Assembly (NCBI RefSeq): GCF_026196735.1
Contig: NZ_JAPHUF010000014.1
Coordinates: 1-64,000, forward strand
DNA length: 64,000 nucleotides
Direction: 5' to 3'
Origin: Sulfurimonas sp.
GTDB taxonomy: Bacteria; Campylobacterota; Campylobacteria; Campylobacterales; Sulfurimonadaceae
Numbering within the stretch: position 1 is the first letter of the stretch; every line of letters begins with the position of its first letter. This document shows, in pieces, positions 51,490 to 60,380 of this stretch. A program made the translations under genes and the position numbers. Below the pieces are notes generated by a model. That model ran no database searches, had not been told where the DNA came from, and worked only from the letters and a program-made list of their open reading frames with translations.

Positions 51490-51502
51490 TATAATCATTA
51501 TA
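51490..51502. promoter_or_regulatory. Symmetric divergent promoter of ovoA and pgeF
   Basis: TATAATCATTATA is a perfect 13-bp palindrome made of two facing -10 boxes: plus-strand TATAAT 51490-51495 for pgeF and minus-strand TATAAT 51502-51497 for ovoA. The plus-strand start would fall on the pgeF ATG (51502); the ovoA transcript would have a leader of about 20 nt with its ribosome site. Only 33 bp separate the start codons. Confidence 0.6.
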
Positions 51503-52227
51503 TGAAATTTTATCATAGTAATCTATTAAACAATTTTGCAAATATAACATCTGTCTTTACAACAAGAGTTAGTGGCAACTTAGCTTTTCATGTAAATGAT
51601 GACAAAAAGCATGTAGCGTCAAACCATGAGCTTTTGGCAAAAGAATTGGCTTATGACAAAAATTCTCTTATTCATATGAAGCAGATTCACTCTGATATTG
51701 TACATGTAGTTGATAAAAACGACAATTTTTACAATCCTGCTACTTGCGATGCTCTTATTACTAACAAAGCTAACACTCCTCTTATGGTTATGGTTGCAGA
51801 CTGCTCACCGATACTCTTTTATGATGATAAGCAAAAAGTTATAGCAGTTGCTCATGCAGGACGCCAAGGTGCATTTAAAAATATAGTTAAAAATGTAATT
51901 GGTTCTTTTATAAATGATTTTCATAGTAAAGCACAAAATATACATGTCAGTGTAGGCGCGAGCATTGGAAGTTGCTGTTATGAAGTCGGGCCTGAGATTT
52001 ATGAACAAGCAAAAGAGTTAGCTTTAGAATATGCTATGCAAAAAAAAGATAATAGTTTTTATCTTGATATCTCTATAATCATAGAGACTCAACTTTTGAC
52101 ATGTGGAGTTAAAAAAGAAAATATTGAGTTTTGTAATGAATGCACATGTTGCAATAGTGATAAATACTATTCATACAGAGCAGATGCAAAGAGTGGAAGA
52201 TTTGCAGGAATACTTGCAATCAAGTAG
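51502..52227 (+). CDS. pgeF: Peptidoglycan editing factor / laccase-domain protein
   Basis: The 241-residue protein has the YfiH (DUF152) pattern: TTRVSGNLAFHVNDD, MKQIHSDIVHVV, MVMVADCSPILFYDD with the metal Cys, AVAHAGRQGAFKNIVKNVI with the metal His, and GSCCYEVGPEI. Family members act on misincorporated muropeptides or on purine nucleosides. Its ATG lies 6 nt after a TATAAT, indicating a leaderless mRNA. Confidence 0.9.
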   Translation: MKFYHSNLLNNFANITSVFTTRVSGNLAFHVNDDKKHVASNHELLAKELAYDKNSLIHMKQIHSDIVHVVDKNDNFYNPATCDALITNKANTPLMVMVADCSPILFYDDKQKVIAVAHAGRQGAFKNIVKNVIGSFINDFHSKAQNIHVSVGASIGSCCYEVGPEIYEQAKELALEYAMQKKDNSFYLDISIIIETQLLTCGVKKENIEFCNECTCCNSDKYYSYRADAKSGRFAGILAIK

Positions 52228-52277
52228 GTGTTTAATATTTTATGTTAAGTTAGTTTATTAAAACTAAAAGGAAAAAA

Positions 52278-52694
52278 ATGTTAAAAAATTTATTTGCACT
52301 AATGGTGATTAGCTTACTGACAATGAGTTCTCTACACGCTGCCGGCCAGGGAACACCGTTTCTAATCACAGGTAAGATGCCCCACTATACAGGAATAATT
52401 AAAGCTAATTGGGAAGATACTAGACTAAACTTGACTCAAGAACAAAAAACAAAACTTGTAGAAGTTCGTAAAAACACTTTAAATGTTGTTTTTGCAGTTA
52501 AGAAAAAACTTGCACCACTAGAACAAGAAGTTGCTCTTAAGATTTTATCTGGAAGCACACCAAAAGAGTTATCAACTCTCGTAAATAAAATAGCAAAGTA
52601 CAAAATAGAAGCTACGACTGCTCACTTGCAATGCATATATGATACTCAAGAAATACTGTCTAAAGAGCAATTAGACTTATTAGGCGAGCTATAA
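52278..52694 (+). CDS. Periplasmic Spy/CpxP-like small protein
   Basis: The 138-residue protein has a signal peptide (LFALMVISLLTMSSLHAAG) and a helical mature domain with LNLTQEQKTKLVEVRKN and LSKEQLDLLGEL, the LTxEQ repeats found in Spy/CpxP-like or metal-sensing periplasmic proteins. Exact role unknown. AAAAGGA precedes the ATG. A hairpin follows the stop codon. Confidence 0.65.
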   Translation: MLKNLFALMVISLLTMSSLHAAGQGTPFLITGKMPHYTGIIKANWEDTRLNLTQEQKTKLVEVRKNTLNVVFAVKKKLAPLEQEVALKILSGSTPKELSTLVNKIAKYKIEATTAHLQCIYDTQEILSKEQLDLLGEL

Positions 52695-52695
52695 C

Positions 52696-52719
52696 TATAG
52701 AGGCCTAAAGGCTTCTATA
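52696..52719. terminator. Hairpin between convergent genes
   Basis: TATAGAGGCCT (52696-52706) pairs with AGGCTTCTATA (52709-52719) with one G-T pair and an AA loop. It begins 2 bp after the Spy-like gene and includes the dxs stop codon. It may terminate either gene, although no long T-run follows. Confidence 0.5.
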
Positions 52720-54550
52720 TTAACTCTTCAACTCTCTTAGCCAACTGCTCGGGAAGTAACCCCAAAGACTCTTCAACAAGCTTTGTATTTCCGTGAGTTA
52801 TAAACTTGTCTTCATACTCAAAACTCTCAACTTCTACATGTAGAATCTTGTTAGTAGCTAAAAATTCTAAAATTGCAGAACCGACTCCACCCATTTTAGA
52901 GCTATCAGAAAATATAAACCATTTTTTATGTTTAGTTGATAAATCTTTTAACATCTCTTCATCTAACGGTTTTACAAACCTAAGGTCTAAGATACTAACT
53001 TCTTCTTTCATAAGTTGAGCTGTTTCATAAGCTCGTCCAACACCATTTCCGTAACCTATAAAAAGTATATCAGATGCGTTTGAGCGAAGCAGTTGTGACT
53101 TAGAGAGCTCAAAAGGAAGTGACTCAGGCAATGTTGTCTCAGTAAACGAACCTCTCGGATAACGCAAAGAACACGGATGTTGATACTCAGCAGCAAATGC
53201 CATCGCCTGATGAAATGATTTCTCATCTCTTGGAGCAAAAAGAGTCATGTTTGGTATCGCTCGCAGAAAACTGATATCAAAAACTCCTTGATGAGTCTCT
53301 CCGTCTTCACCAACAATTCCCGCTCTATCAAGTGCAAAGACAACCGGCAAGTCCATTAGACATGTATCATGTATAACTTGATCATAACCGCGTTGCAAAA
53401 ATGTAGAGTAAATTGTACAAAACGGTTTAAATCCCTCTTTAGCCAGAGCCGACATTGAAGTTACAGCATGCTGCTCGGCAATTGCCACATCCCAAAATCT
53501 ATTTGGATAAGTTTCCATCAATTCATTTAGTCCAGTTCCGCTAGGCATTGCAGCTGTTGCACCAACAATTTTTTCATTTTGCTTTGCTAGATGAAGAAGT
53601 GCTTCTGTATATATTTGAGTGGCACTTTTGCCAGAGCTTTTTTTAGATGAATTTCCGCTATCTATATCAAACGGACCAACTCCATGCCACTTCTCTTCTT
53701 GACCCTCTGCAATATCATAGCCCTTACCTTTTACAGTTTGGCAATGAACTATTACAGGTTTTTTTAAACCCTTGGCTCTTTGCAATATCTCAACCAATGA
53801 ATTTAAATCATGCCCGTCAATAGGACCGATATAGTCAATTCCCATCTCTTCAAACATAATACCCGGTGTAATAAGCTTAAGAGACTCTTCGACTTTTTTA
53901 GCCATATAGTGAGCTCCCTCACCAAAATTATCAACAAAGTTTTCTGTTTGCTTTTTAAACTTTTGATAAAATGGAGAGGCCATTGCAGAGCTTAACATTC
54001 TGCTAACTGCTCCTATTGGCTTGGCTATGCTCATCTCATTGTCATTAAGTATTATGACCATTGGGTATTTTCTATCCCCTAGCTCATTGAGTGCTTCATA
54101 AACCATACCGGCTGTCATCGAACCATCACCAATCATAATAATCGGAACTCTAGAGTCTTGTTCACCTTTTAGGGCTATGGCTTTGGCAGCGCCGACACCC
54201 AGTGATATAGATGTAGAACTGTGTCCTGCAACAAAATAATCATCTTCGCTCTCACTTGGCTTTGTATACCCACAAATACCATTGAACTGTCGCAGAGTAT
54301 CAAACTCTTCCCATCTGCCGGTTAATAGTTTATGAGCATAAGACTGGTGAGAAACATCAAAAATAAATGGGTCTTTTTTTGAATCAAACACTTTATGCAT
54401 TGCGACTATTAACTCAGTTGCTCCAAGTGTTGAGCTTAAATGTCCACCATTTTTACTTACAACTCTTAAAATTTCTGCTCTTATATCTTGACAAAGAGCA
54501 TTCAACTCTATCAAGTTCATTTCTTTTATATTTTTTTGTTTTAAATTCAT
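52715..54550 (-). CDS. dxs: 1-deoxy-D-xylulose-5-phosphate synthase
   Basis: The 611-residue thiamine-diphosphate enzyme has FDVSHQSYAHKLLTGR, AGHSSTSISLGVGAAKA, GDGSMTAGMVYEALNELG (ThDP motif), ATAAMPSGTGLNELMETYP, DVAIAEQHAVTSMSALAKEG and GETHQGVFDISFLRAIPN. It makes DXP for isoprenoid, thiamine and pyridoxal synthesis. It follows fliH by 10 bp, an order I recall in C. jejuni too. Confidence 0.97.
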   Translation of the reverse strand: MNLKQKNIKEMNLIELNALCQDIRAEILRVVSKNGGHLSSTLGATELIVAMHKVFDSKKDPFIFDVSHQSYAHKLLTGRWEEFDTLRQFNGICGYTKPSESEDDYFVAGHSSTSISLGVGAAKAIALKGEQDSRVPIIMIGDGSMTAGMVYEALNELGDRKYPMVIILNDNEMSIAKPIGAVSRMLSSAMASPFYQKFKKQTENFVDNFGEGAHYMAKKVEESLKLITPGIMFEEMGIDYIGPIDGHDLNSLVEILQRAKGLKKPVIVHCQTVKGKGYDIAEGQEEKWHGVGPFDIDSGNSSKKSSGKSATQIYTEALLHLAKQNEKIVGATAAMPSGTGLNELMETYPNRFWDVAIAEQHAVTSMSALAKEGFKPFCTIYSTFLQRGYDQVIHDTCLMDLPVVFALDRAGIVGEDGETHQGVFDISFLRAIPNMTLFAPRDEKSFHQAMAFAAEYQHPCSLRYPRGSFTETTLPESLPFELSKSQLLRSNASDILFIGYGNGVGRAYETAQLMKEEVSILDLRFVKPLDEEMLKDLSTKHKKWFIFSDSSKMGGVGSAILEFLATNKILHVEVESFEYEDKFITHGNTKLVEESLGLLPEQLAKRVEELI

Positions 54551-54559
54551 TAATTTATC

Positions 54560-55351
54560 TTACTCACTTAAAGCGGCTCTTTTAACTCTCTCAAATCTTT
54601 TTGAAATTTCTGCATCAATATTGCCTGCATCACTAATAGCTATAACTCCGCCCTTACTGACAGCGCTATCTGAAATAACTTCTACATGTTCTAAAGATCC
54701 AACTTTTTCAGATACTACACCGTGATCTTTTGGATTTACTTTCAAAGTTACTTTTGAGGCATTTTGTAACTCTTTGATTAACTCACTTGATAGCAGGGTT
54801 GCTATTTCGGTAGAATTTTCATTAAGTTCAACATTAACAACCTCTTTTGCAATATCTAAAGCTGCCGTTATTAACTCTTTTTTTATACCTTCTAAAGCAC
54901 TACTAAACTCTTTGGCACTATTTTCCAAGGTCGTTACGGAAGTAGAAAATTGATTTAAACCATCTGCTAAATTTGCTTCATGCTCTTTTAGAGCTTTTGC
55001 TTTGCCAGCTTCAACGCCCTCTGCAAAAGAGACCTCTTTGACTTCGGCTAATTCTTTAGTATGCTCTTCACTCATTGTCTCTAACTTCATCTGAAGTTTT
55101 ATAAAATTTGATGTCATTTCATCAGTTTTTTTCAACAATGACTCAATTAAAGCATCTTTTGAACTTTGACTCATTTCGCTTGCATCAATATTTAGCTCTT
55201 CATCTGAAGATTGTTCATCCTTTGTATTATCAACTAAAACAGACTCGAAAATCTTATTATTAGAATCTTCGGAGTCATTAGTGAGAGATTTGAAAACATA
55301 TTTATTTACATTTCTCTCTTCTTTGTCAGATCTATATATTATATTAGACAT
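54560..55351 (-). CDS. fliH: Flagellar export apparatus protein FliH
   Basis: The 263-residue protein has an acidic N-terminal region, a central coiled coil (FIKLQMKLETMSEEHTKELAE, then GVEAGKAKALKEHEANLADGL) and a C-terminal domain (LDIAKEVVNVELNENSTEI, LKVNPKDHGVV) like the FliH/YscL peripheral stalk. It regulates the FliI ATPase in flagellar export. Sequence is divergent, but its position directly after fliG is decisive; its start is 1 bp after the fliG stop. Confidence 0.87.
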   Translation of the reverse strand: MSNIIYRSDKEERNVNKYVFKSLTNDSEDSNNKIFESVLVDNTKDEQSSDEELNIDASEMSQSSKDALIESLLKKTDEMTSNFIKLQMKLETMSEEHTKELAEVKEVSFAEGVEAGKAKALKEHEANLADGLNQFSTSVTTLENSAKEFSSALEGIKKELITAALDIAKEVVNVELNENSTEIATLLSSELIKELQNASKVTLKVNPKDHGVVSEKVGSLEHVEVISDSAVSKGGVIAISDAGNIDAEISKRFERVKRAALSE

Positions 55352-55352
55352 T

Positions 55353-56381
55353 CTACTCTACCATCTCTTCAGTTGAAGAACCTAAGACAATAGTTCCAGC
55401 CTCAGCAAGACCGTTAACAACTTCGACAATTCTTCTTTGAGCACCTTCAACATCTTTCATTTTAACAGCTCCCATGAACTGCATCTCTTCTTCAAATGCT
55501 TCTCTTGCTCTCTCACTCATTGCTGAATAGAATTTTTCTTTTAGCTCTTCAGGTGCACTTTTCATTGCAAGCATTAGATCAGGTTTTTCTACTGCTTTTA
55601 AAACTTCAGTAATTGCATTTTTATCTAAATTTACTATGTCTTCAAAAGTAAACATCATCTCTTTAATTAGAGTAGACATCTCTTCATCTCTCTCTTCAAT
55701 TTTAGCCAATGTATCTTTTGAAGCCTTTGCTCCAAGACGGTTAAAGATATCAGCAACCGCCCTTGGACCACCAACTTCAACTTTGTAAGAAGCGAGGGAT
55801 TCAAGTTTAGACTCAAGCACTGCTGAAACTCTTTTGATAACCGATGGTGAAATATCTCCAAGTTTTGCCATTCTCATAGACACTTCGCTTCTCAAGTCAT
55901 CTGGAAAATACTGTATAGTATCGGCTGCTTCTGTAGCATCCATATGTGCCAATATAAGAGCAATTGTTTGAGGATGTTCTGTAACAATAAAGTCTGAAAG
56001 CTGTTGAGGCTTGATTTTTGAAAGATACGCAAAATTTTGAGTCTCTTGCATACTTTTTGAAAGTTTATCCAAAACTATTTTTGCCTCTTCTGGACCAAGC
56101 GTTCTATAAAGAAGCTCTCTTGCGTACTCCATACCGCCAGAAGTGATAAACTGACCAGATTGAAATATGGCATGGAACTCTTCAAGTATTGCAGACGCTA
56201 TGGCTTTATCTACAGTTTTGTTGCCTGCTATAAATTTTGATATTGCTGTTATTGATTCAACATTCATTGTACTAAATAAAGCAGCCGTTGACTCTTCGCC
56301 TAATTGCATTAAAAGAATAGCTATCTTCTCAGCTATAGACATCTCATCATAGACCGCTTGTTGTCCTGGACTTAAATTCAT
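55353..56381 (-). CDS. fliG: Flagellar motor switch protein FliG
   Basis: The 342-residue protein shows the FliG domains: the N-terminal EKIAILLMQLGEESTAALFSTM, the middle domain (LIVTEHPQTIALILAHM in the form FIVTEHPQTIALILAHMDA) and the C-terminal charged torque helix (MKSAPEELKEKFYSAMSERAREAFEEEM). It connects the MS ring to the stator. The gene is between fliF and fliH in the usual order. Confidence 0.96.
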   Translation of the reverse strand: MNLSPGQQAVYDEMSIAEKIAILLMQLGEESTAALFSTMNVESITAISKFIAGNKTVDKAIASAILEEFHAIFQSGQFITSGGMEYARELLYRTLGPEEAKIVLDKLSKSMQETQNFAYLSKIKPQQLSDFIVTEHPQTIALILAHMDATEAADTIQYFPDDLRSEVSMRMAKLGDISPSVIKRVSAVLESKLESLASYKVEVGGPRAVADIFNRLGAKASKDTLAKIEERDEEMSTLIKEMMFTFEDIVNLDKNAITEVLKAVEKPDLMLAMKSAPEELKEKFYSAMSERAREAFEEEMQFMGAVKMKDVEGAQRRIVEVVNGLAEAGTIVLGSSTEEMVE

Positions 56382-56396
56382 ACTTTTTACCGTCCC

Positions 56397-58097
56397 TTAC
56401 TTCGTCATAACTTCAGCTTCTTCACTAAGAAGAGCTTGAAGTACCATCGCAATTTCTTCAGGTGTATCAGCTGTCATGCCTTTTACTTTCTCTAGAAGAA
56501 CTTCATATTTCAGTTCATCCTCGCTAAAACCTTCTCCTACACCTAGTTGCTCTTCAACTTTTTTACGCATACTCTGAACTTTTTCTACCAAGTCTTCATC
56601 TTCATCATTATCTAAATCGAGGTAAGGCTTGGCCGTTTCTTCTTCCTCTTTAGAAATTTCAAGCATTTTTTCTGCAAACGGAGAGATGATTTTTTTATAA
56701 ACGATAAGTAATAATAAAAGTACAAACAGGTATTTAAACAGCCCAGAAAAAGGTGCTAAGTATGTTTGAGAAAAACTTATAGCCTTGTTTACTTGTTGCA
56801 CACTAGGATCAGTACTAGCTCTTTTAAACTGTAAGTTTTTAACAGTTATCTGATCACCTCTAGTTTCATCAATTCCAATTGAACGACTAACCAAAGATGT
56901 AAGAGCCTGCAAGTCACTCTCACTTAATGCTTCATACTCTAGTTCTTCTGTTGCCTCACCAGATTCATCGAGCTTATAATTATACTTTCCATCAACTATA
57001 ACAGCAGCAGTAACTCTTGTTATACGAGCAAACTGAGACTTTGTTGTTGATATGGTTTTTCCAACTTCATAATTTGTAGTACCTGTATTTTTCTCATATT
57101 TTTCACTTGTTTTATTCCCATTAAGTCCTTGAACCGGACCTATGTTACTGACAGTTCCTGGGACACCACCAACTTCTGCAGGCGAGGCACCTTCTCTTTT
57201 TTCTTCACTTACCTGCTCACTTCTTACAACATTTTCTGGATCAAATGTTTCAGATGTAGAACTCTTAATGGAAAAATCAAACTCTATTGTTACCTGAGCT
57301 ACAACTTTTTTTTCACCACCGACAAAAGGAGATATAACTTCTATAATCTTTTTCTGTTTTTTCTTCTCTTCTTTTGTTTTAAACTTTTGCTGATTTGCTG
57401 AGAGTTCGCCCATTTGAGCCATCTCGTCCTCATCACCCAATGTTTCACCGTCACTGTCTATGAGCATGACATTTGCTGAAGTAAGCTTTGGAACAGCAGC
57501 TGAAACAAGATTTTTTATTCCTCGAATCTGTCTAGAAGAGAGTCTGCTTCCTTCGACTATTTGGACCATTACAGAAGCCGTAGGGTCAATTTGCTTAGAC
57601 ACAAAAAGTGTGTCTTTTGGCAAAGCTAAACTAACACTTGCTGATTCAATAGGTGCTAATGCATTAATTGTACGAGAGAGTTCACCTTCAAGAGCACGAA
57701 GATATTTAACATTTTGATCAAATGCTGTAGCCCCAAACTCTTGAGTATCAAAAAGTTCAAAACCAACTCCACTATTTTTTGGAATACCAAGTGCAGCAAT
57801 AGCTATTCGCTCTTTATAAACAACATTTTTTGGGACTTTTATTACATTATTGTCAAGTATTTTATATGGGATATTATCTTTTTCTAGTTGTTCAACAACC
57901 TTGGCAGCATCTTCTGAAGTCAATGAATCAAAAAGAACTTCATACTTAGAATTTACATCTTTGTTGGCTGTATAGATAACTAAAAAAATCAAAAAAGCAA
58001 TAATTCCAATCACAGCCGAAGCAATAATTGCTTTTTGTTGTTGTGTTAGCTTAGAGTAAAGAACAACTAACTGTGAAAAAAGTACTTTAAAATCCAT
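56397..58097 (-). CDS. fliF: Flagellar MS-ring protein FliF
   Basis: The protein has 566 residues from ATG 58097 (MDFKVLFSQLVVLYSKL); an in-frame ATG 33 nt upstream is less likely. It has a first membrane helix (AIIASAVIGIIAFLIFLVIY), ring-building domains (EGELSRTINALAPIESASVSLALPKD is the classic stretch), a second helix (FKYLFVLLLLLIVYK) and a C-terminal FliG-binding tail. The gene leads the flagellar trio fliF-fliG-fliH and is separated from hisC by 95 bp with two hairpins. Confidence 0.95.
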   Translation of the reverse strand: MDFKVLFSQLVVLYSKLTQQQKAIIASAVIGIIAFLIFLVIYTANKDVNSKYEVLFDSLTSEDAAKVVEQLEKDNIPYKILDNNVIKVPKNVVYKERIAIAALGIPKNSGVGFELFDTQEFGATAFDQNVKYLRALEGELSRTINALAPIESASVSLALPKDTLFVSKQIDPTASVMVQIVEGSRLSSRQIRGIKNLVSAAVPKLTSANVMLIDSDGETLGDEDEMAQMGELSANQQKFKTKEEKKKQKKIIEVISPFVGGEKKVVAQVTIEFDFSIKSSTSETFDPENVVRSEQVSEEKREGASPAEVGGVPGTVSNIGPVQGLNGNKTSEKYEKNTGTTNYEVGKTISTTKSQFARITRVTAAVIVDGKYNYKLDESGEATEELEYEALSESDLQALTSLVSRSIGIDETRGDQITVKNLQFKRASTDPSVQQVNKAISFSQTYLAPFSGLFKYLFVLLLLLIVYKKIISPFAEKMLEISKEEEETAKPYLDLDNDEDEDLVEKVQSMRKKVEEQLGVGEGFSEDELKYEVLLEKVKGMTADTPEEIAMVLQALLSEEAEVMTK

Positions 58098-58117
58098 CAA
58101 CTTCCCATTATTTAAAC

Positions 58118-58143
58118 GATATATGAGCAAAAGCCCATATATC
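58118..58143. terminator. Hairpin upstream of fliF
   Basis: GATATATG-A-GC, loop AAAA, GC-C-CATATATC forms a 10-bp stem with one mismatch, just before fliF. It may end incoming hisC transcription or act in the fliF leader. Confidence 0.4.
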
Positions 58144-58168
58144 TTCGCTAGCCGCTATGGCACTAAAG

Positions 58169-58186
58169 CTATCTCTTAAGAGATAG
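58169..58186. terminator. Palindrome after hisC
   Basis: CTATCTCTTAAGAGATAG is a perfect 18-bp palindrome 6 bp after the hisC stop codon. It could fold as a hairpin in the transcript or bind a protein; no T-run follows on the minus strand. Confidence 0.4.
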
Positions 58187-58192
58187 TAAAAA

Positions 58193-59296
58193 TTATAAAA
58201 ACTGTGTCATTAACTTAAAAAAATGACTATTTTGCTCTTTAGTGCCTACGGTAACTCTAATTGCGTTCATTCCATAACCACTTAAATCTCTAACTATCAT
58301 CCCTTTTTGTAAAAGCAGGTTTGATATTTTTGTAGAATTCTGGTTAGAATTAAGACATAAAGTAACAAAATTTGTATAGCTGTTAATTATATCTATTTTT
58401 TGCTTGTTTGCAAACTCTTCATAGCGTTTCATCTCTTCAAAGTTCAGAGTTATACTTTTTTTCACAAACTCTTCATCACTTAGAGCAACTGTTGCAGCTT
58501 CAAGAGATAATGTTGTTATATTAAAAGGAGGTCTCAGTTTGTAAAGCTCTTTTATGATTTTCTCATCTGCAATACCGTACCCAACTCTCATGCCGCCTAA
58601 CCCGTAAGCTTTTGAAAAAGTACCAAGATATATCACATTTGAGTTTTGCTCTATCAGCTCTTTTACAACTATATTCTTAGAAGCTTCCTTTGCTTTTGCA
58701 TATTCCATATAAGCGCCATCAACAACAACTAAAGTATCATTATCAATCTTTTTTACAAAATCAAATAGCTCTTTAGAGTCTATTGCATCGCCAGTCGGAT
58801 TGTTAGGAGTACAAAGAAAAATAATTTCAGGTTTTTGTTCTTTATATATTTCATAAAACTCACCCAAGTCATGCTCTTGTGAAGCCGTTCTTATAACCTC
58901 TGCTCCAACATGCTTAGCATATATTTCATACATAGCGAAAGTCACGCTGTTCATCAAGATTTTAGAATTTGAATCTGCCTTAGCATGAATTAGAAACTCT
59001 ATTACCTGATCACTTCCCGAGCCAATAATCACATTTTCATTCCCAACATCAAATCTTGCGCTAAGAGCATCTTTTAATTTAATCATCGAATCATCAGGAT
59101 AGAGCGCCATTTTTGGTATGATAGCACTTACGGCATCTTGAACTTTTTGTGAACATCCATAAGGATTCTCATTTGAAGCAAGTTTTATAATATCTTTTGG
59201 CTCAATACCAAACTCGCGTACTACCAACTCAATCGGTTTACCGGCCTCATAAGTTTTAATATTATCTAGTTTTTTGTTAAATTTCACTATCTTCAC
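58193..59296 (-). CDS. hisC: Histidinol-phosphate aminotransferase
   Basis: The 367-residue PLP aminotransferase has [54 protein letters not shown], the Schiff-base Lys in [19 protein letters not shown] and a final Arg-containing [17 protein letters not shown]. It transaminates imidazole-acetol phosphate in histidine synthesis and may also serve aromatic amino acids, as its overlap (20 nt) with pheA suggests. Confidence 0.95.
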   Translation of the reverse strand: MKIVKFNKKLDNIKTYEAGKPIELVVREFGIEPKDIIKLASNENPYGCSQKVQDAVSAIIPKMALYPDDSMIKLKDALSARFDVGNENVIIGSGSDQVIEFLIHAKADSNSKILMNSVTFAMYEIYAKHVGAEVIRTASQEHDLGEFYEIYKEQKPEIIFLCTPNNPTGDAIDSKELFDFVKKIDNDTLVVVDGAYMEYAKAKEASKNIVVKELIEQNSNVIYLGTFSKAYGLGGMRVGYGIADEKIIKELYKLRPPFNITTLSLEAATVALSDEEFVKKSITLNFEEMKRYEEFANKQKIDIINSYTNFVTLCLNSNQNSTKISNLLLQKGMIVRDLSGYGMNAIRVTVGTKEQNSHFFKLMTQFL

Positions 59297-60380
59297 CTTT
59301 TACATAACTGCCTAGCCAAGTCACTTCTCCCTCATGCTTTGAGAGTACATTTTGAATTCTGTCTTCATCTATATGTCCATAGAAATCTATAAAAAACCAA
59401 TAACCAAATCCGCCATCCTCTTTCGATGGACGAGACTCAATTTTAGATAGATTTATATTTTTTTCATCAAAATCTTGTAAAAAATGCACCAAAGAACCAG
59501 GCTCCACTGCATCTTTTAGTCTTACCAATATAGAAGTTTTATCGTCTTTGCTGATGGCGTTTTTAAAATCACTCAATATGACAAATCTAGTTTGACTTCC
59601 AATATCATCTTCAATATCATCAAACATAGTTGGAACACCATAAAGTTTTGCTGCAATATGAGAGCAGATAGCTGCAGCATTTTCATCTTGGGCTGCAAGT
59701 ATCGCCGCTTTTGCCGTTGATTCTACGGGAATCTGCTCAACATTCTCAAAGCCATGTTCTGACAAGAACTCTCGACATTGACCAAAGCCTTTGTCTTTTG
59801 AGTAAATTTTCTTAATATTTTCAAGTTTTCTTGCTTTTGTTGCAAACGACATGTGGATTGGCATATAAAGCTCAGCTACGATTTTTACAGAACTTTTTGC
59901 AAGCAAGTCCAGTGTTTCGCCAACAATTCCGTCTCTTGAATTTTCAATAGGAACAACACCAAACTTTGCTCTTTTTGCTTCTAAAGTTTTAAATACAGCG
60001 TGTATAGAACCTAAAGACAGATAGTCACTCATGGCTCCAAAACGACTCTCTGCCGCTTGATGGGTAAAACTTCCCTCAGGCCCTAGATATGCGATTCTCT
60101 CTGGAAGTTCTAAGTTTCTAGACACTGCAAATATTTCTAAAAATATAGCTTCTATTGCACTCTCGTTGAGAAGTCCATCATTTTTTGCGCTACGCTTTTG
60201 CAATCTCTTAATGATTGCTTTTTCTCTCTCTGGTCTGTAAATAGCTCCGCCGGTATCGTTCTTTATCTCACCAACACGCTCAACAACTTTCATTCTTTTG
60301 TTTAAAAGATCTAATATTTCATTGTCAATAGTGTCAATTTCGACTCTACATTCATCTAAAGTCTGCATATTATTCTCCAT
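59277..60380 (-). CDS. pheA: Bifunctional chorismate mutase / prephenate dehydratase
   Basis: The 367-residue protein has an N-terminal chorismate mutase ([23 protein letters not shown]), then the dehydratase domain ([49 protein letters not shown]) and a C-terminal ACT domain with [24 protein letters not shown], which binds Phe for feedback control. It makes phenylpyruvate from chorismate. Its start shares a base with the stop of the HAD gene and its end overlaps hisC. Confidence 0.97.
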   Translation of the reverse strand: MENNMQTLDECRVEIDTIDNEILDLLNKRMKVVERVGEIKNDTGGAIYRPEREKAIIKRLQKRSAKNDGLLNESAIEAIFLEIFAVSRNLELPERIAYLGPEGSFTHQAAESRFGAMSDYLSLGSIHAVFKTLEAKRAKFGVVPIENSRDGIVGETLDLLAKSSVKIVAELYMPIHMSFATKARKLENIKKIYSKDKGFGQCREFLSEHGFENVEQIPVESTAKAAILAAQDENAAAICSHIAAKLYGVPTMFDDIEDDIGSQTRFVILSDFKNAISKDDKTSILVRLKDAVEPGSLVHFLQDFDEKNINLSKIESRPSKEDGGFGYWFFIDFYGHIDEDRIQNVLSKHEGEVTWLGSYVKGEDSEI

